Origin: Candidatus Aegiribacteria sp.
Lineage (GTDB): Bacteria; Fermentibacterota; Fermentibacteria; Fermentibacterales; JCC-6
Direction of reading: 5' to 3'
Length of the DNA: 9,693 bases
NCBI GenBank assembly: GCA_030600975.1
Contig: JAUVUL010000030.1
Coordinates: 1-9,693, forward strand
Shown here: in pieces, positions 8,901 through 9,693 of the stretch
Numbering within the stretch: the first letter of the stretch is position 1
Layout: every line of letters starts with the position of its first letter
The notes under the pieces: generated by a model
Database searches by the model: none
The model's input: only the letters and a program-made list of their open reading frames with translations
What the model was told of the DNA's origin: nothing
Position numbers and translations under genes: made by a program

Positions 8901-9556
8901 GGAAAGCTACCAGGAAAGCTGCAGAATCCGTTGCCGGTTATGTCCCCGGCAGAAAGATTTCCATCAGACTGTTCGACAGGATTTCAAGGGAAAAATCCGC
9001 TCAGCACCAGATACTTTTCATGAAGCACTTTGGAAGGATTTTCGCTTCCCTGGAAAGTGAGATCATGAGGAGGAAGTCCACCGAGATCAAATCGGTTAGA
9101 TCCGTTCTGGAGCATATCTGGATATTCAACCCCGATACGGCAAAGCAGAGTTCCGCAGTCGATACAGCAAGGGATGCCGTGGAAACCGTGACACAGTTCT
9201 TCCTCGAAATTGGAACCAGGACAGGTGCGGTCAGCGCGCCTGAAGCCGGGGCAATAAGTCTCGGTATGCGCCGCAAGTACAGAGATAACGCGAACACCGT
9301 TGCAATTCTAATCAAATGGACACAGGATTCGTCACGCTCCGACCTTCTCGCTCTTGTGGAAGCGCACCAGCCGTTACTTGAAGCTGTCAGCAGGGACAGT
9401 GAACTCATAAAGATGATAGATAATCTGTGGAGCATCGGTAAGGCAAGGCTGTATATAAGATCCCTTGCTGACAGACCGGACAAACTGAAAAAGCGGCTTC
9501 TCCGCTTCACCGGGGATAATGTGACTGGAAGCAATGACGGAATACACTACATCTAA
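5966..9556 (+). CDS. Very large protein of unknown function, predicted helical and soluble
   Basis: I do not recognise this 1,196-residue protein. It has no visible signal peptide, no convincing membrane segment (the hydrophobic stretch TAGGALAFLLTTI near residues 42-54 is short), no nucleotide-binding P-loop and no metal-binding Cys/His cluster. The sequence alternates amphipathic leucine/isoleucine/glutamate/lysine-rich helices, such as residues 244-298 and 904-930, separated by short Gly/Pro/Asp breaks. This fits an extended helical-repeat or scaffold-like fold, though I see no clear sequence repeat. LLRIPGIEEKKANDLIYSA at 588-606 weakly resembles a helix-hairpin-helix DNA-binding motif. 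A basic region lies around residues 957-1044 and another near the C-terminus (KLKKRLLR). Reading frame and codon use are like gyrA across the full length, so it is a real gene. The GTG start at 5966 is doubtful: the frame stays open back to 5888, and the peptide from 5906 ([20 protein letters not shown]) looks coding. It is probably co-transcribed with gyrA. Confidence 0.85.
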   Translation: MKPPEVGKGFSLPEKNLDISVVSPETRNRVLAIPLFSREWVTAGGALAFLLTTIKDRDVDKLLENLSNMQTPPPIMEDAAVKWFAALTNLPSDAVVVAVQEFFHLSWVWNQIGPRTGLVFEDLISLLYKVFHVLAENPEDLFLAGILIQKGIRWPERFGFMLERTRIGGGNIVRALQRATDIMSDAPPVVHETLIDFAVETGWYLLSKEDLPVWRSVGRNGESLYRKMRGFSIKMEAIRTLSGFLGKLEESEELNALLEDAMRGVITDIVGSLTEPEMNEVLERASEFAKEALKRRAERNIDFDIIDLPVTDSGVSVEYGRAIAEMILFAGAGRALYNCFREAYSMAIEMDDNNLLIMISSLARERSGTDYLENSKTEFYLDFIPIALQFINGKTNVAEIKRVINSTGRLMDLILSQEDPEAAIESMNSYLTKVRISYDKLLPTLTLLLRSTKNVRFQDLISKSEVFVGILDLLNVNYRKRLLEGEQTEWLTPLAEDSIDSNQVILRSLEKINIVELRGRFMDKMIAPLMQGTDTEDPIFTELISTAVSTYNREMSIEQLRREETSLLGKLFRAEDRSKALKKTMENLLRIPGIEEKKANDLIYSARMLCDILSQQAVWIEKTGHRIFCKFLSYGLTAFVKTLVEHPDIAERITGSFMRHMIDIIIPSKETEDSDVALWQLKTAAMYFGKTIPLTTELIADKPDTLIPYFIEISELSVASKYGEPAGAAFLSWMSHRLESELIREFARKLNKDTPFAEFKEKFNADDLMEKWRSIRDASTGIMKEMVESLQMLSSNPLYRQILLREGRKLIEGFIENGCSEIISGYSGKTSRPEIDKLIKIAEGNDIIDMFRALEKDTEDVSAGEIPEEVRNYFLKQPCPLGQNVCRYWRKQVFSTLENVLLDIILLCEDKKSLEKIEQMIDDFVEIIGYLGTDDDFKPDIILTALEKSLSRSEGGRKMTIDAAVKNLDKNVYKLMWLRKATRKAAESVAGYVPGRKISIRLFDRISREKSAQHQILFMKHFGRIFASLESEIMRRKSTEIKSVRSVLEHIWIFNPDTAKQSSAVDTARDAVETVTQFFLEIGTRTGAVSAPEAGAISLGMRRKYRDNANTVAILIKWTQDSSRSDLLALVEAHQPLLEAVSRDSELIKMIDNLWSIGKARLYIRSLADRPDKLKKRLLRFTGDNVTGSNDGIHYI

Positions 9557-9595
9557 TCCGCAAATCTCACCAGCATTTTACTGCAGCGACGTATA

Positions 9596-9693
9596 CAACT
9601 GTGGCTACTTCGTTATACTCGCACATCCGTCCTCGACGTACTGTAAAAGTACGCCTGCGGAGTCTGCACTCGCAAGCCTCGTACCCACAGCTG
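9596..9693. repeat. Long imperfect inverted repeat at the window's right edge
   Basis: The left arm CAACTGTGGCTAC (9596-9608) pairs with the right arm GTACCCACAGCTG (9681-9693) at 11 of 13 positions. At the centre CGTACT (9637-9642) and AGTACG (9648-9653) form a perfect 6-bp stem. The region between the arms pairs only patchily, for example CCG 9627-9629 with CGG 9658-9660. Two short direct repeats also occur: ACTCGCA at 9617-9623 and 9668-9674, and CGACGTA at 9587-9593 and 9634-9640. No convincing coding frame is seen in 9557-9693. It could be a REP- or MITE-like intergenic palindrome or a structured RNA at the end of the operon. The right arm reaches the last base, so the element may continue outside the window. 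Confidence 0.55.
9637..9653. other. Perfect 6-bp hairpin with 5-base loop
   Basis: CGTACT, loop GTAAA, then AGTACG, located 81 bases after the stop of the long gene and at the apex of the larger inverted repeat. There is no T-run after it, so it is not a classical intrinsic terminator. It may be the tip of a longer folded element. Confidence 0.5.

Noticed and set aside
9001..9534. 177-codon open frame on the minus strand inside the giant gene
   Set aside because: Its composition is Ser/Leu/Ile-rich, as is typical of antisense frames, and it has no plausible domain. It lies wholly within a better-supported + strand gene. The other minus-strand frames across gyrB, gyrA and the giant gene were rejected for the same reason.
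9637..9653. Intrinsic terminator at the end of the operon
   Set aside because: The stem is short, A/T-containing and not followed by a T-run.
1..9693. Replication origin (DnaA boxes) near dnaN
   Set aside because: I saw no cluster of TTATCCACA-like boxes or an AT-rich unwinding region. If an origin is nearby, it is outside the window.

Overview
The window is a compact bacterial replication/topology gene cluster, all on the + strand: dnaN (sliding clamp) – dciA-like DUF721 gene – gyrB – gyrA – one very long gene of unknown function. Gaps between the genes are only about 13 to 60 bases, and no terminator or obvious internal promoter is visible, so the five genes look like one transcription unit. 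Clamp, helicase-loader-like protein and both gyrase subunits are chromosomal housekeeping genes, and this order resembles the dnaA-dnaN-recF-dciA-gyrB-gyrA block near many bacterial origins. Here recF is not between dnaN and the DUF721 gene, and dnaA lies outside the window if it is present. The organism is a bacterium. Its lineage cannot be fixed from this sequence; frequent AGA/AGG and ATA codons, several TTG/GTG starts and a large unrecognised protein would fit an uncultivated phylum, but that is only an impression.

Layout. Bases 2-151 hold a degenerate 6/12-base periodic repeat which, on the minus strand, reads as a strict Ser-X-Ser-X low-complexity peptide. It sits exactly where the first ~37 codons of dnaN should be. 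Recognisable clamp sequence begins at about 132-140 and runs to 1145. The DUF721/DciA-like gene (1159-1434), gyrB (1460-3385) and gyrA (3420-5906) are intact, with all the diagnostic motifs visible in the gyrase genes. From 5966 (perhaps 5903) to 9556 runs a ~1,200-residue, apparently soluble, mostly helical protein that I cannot assign to any family. The last ~140 bases are non-coding and contain a long imperfect inverted repeat that reaches the window edge.

How the genes work together. The clamp tethers the replicative polymerase, DciA helps to load or activate the replicative helicase DnaB, and GyrA2B2 removes the positive supercoils that the fork generates. The unknown protein is probably co-transcribed with, and possibly translationally coupled to, gyrA, but nothing in it proves a DNA-related role.

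Both edges of the window lie in repetitive sequence. That is typical of a short-read contig broken at repeats, and it makes the aberrant 5' end of dnaN more likely an assembly chimera than biology. I did not find a clear new multi-gene system. The candidates for novelty are the giant gene, its unusual start region and the terminal inverted-repeat element.
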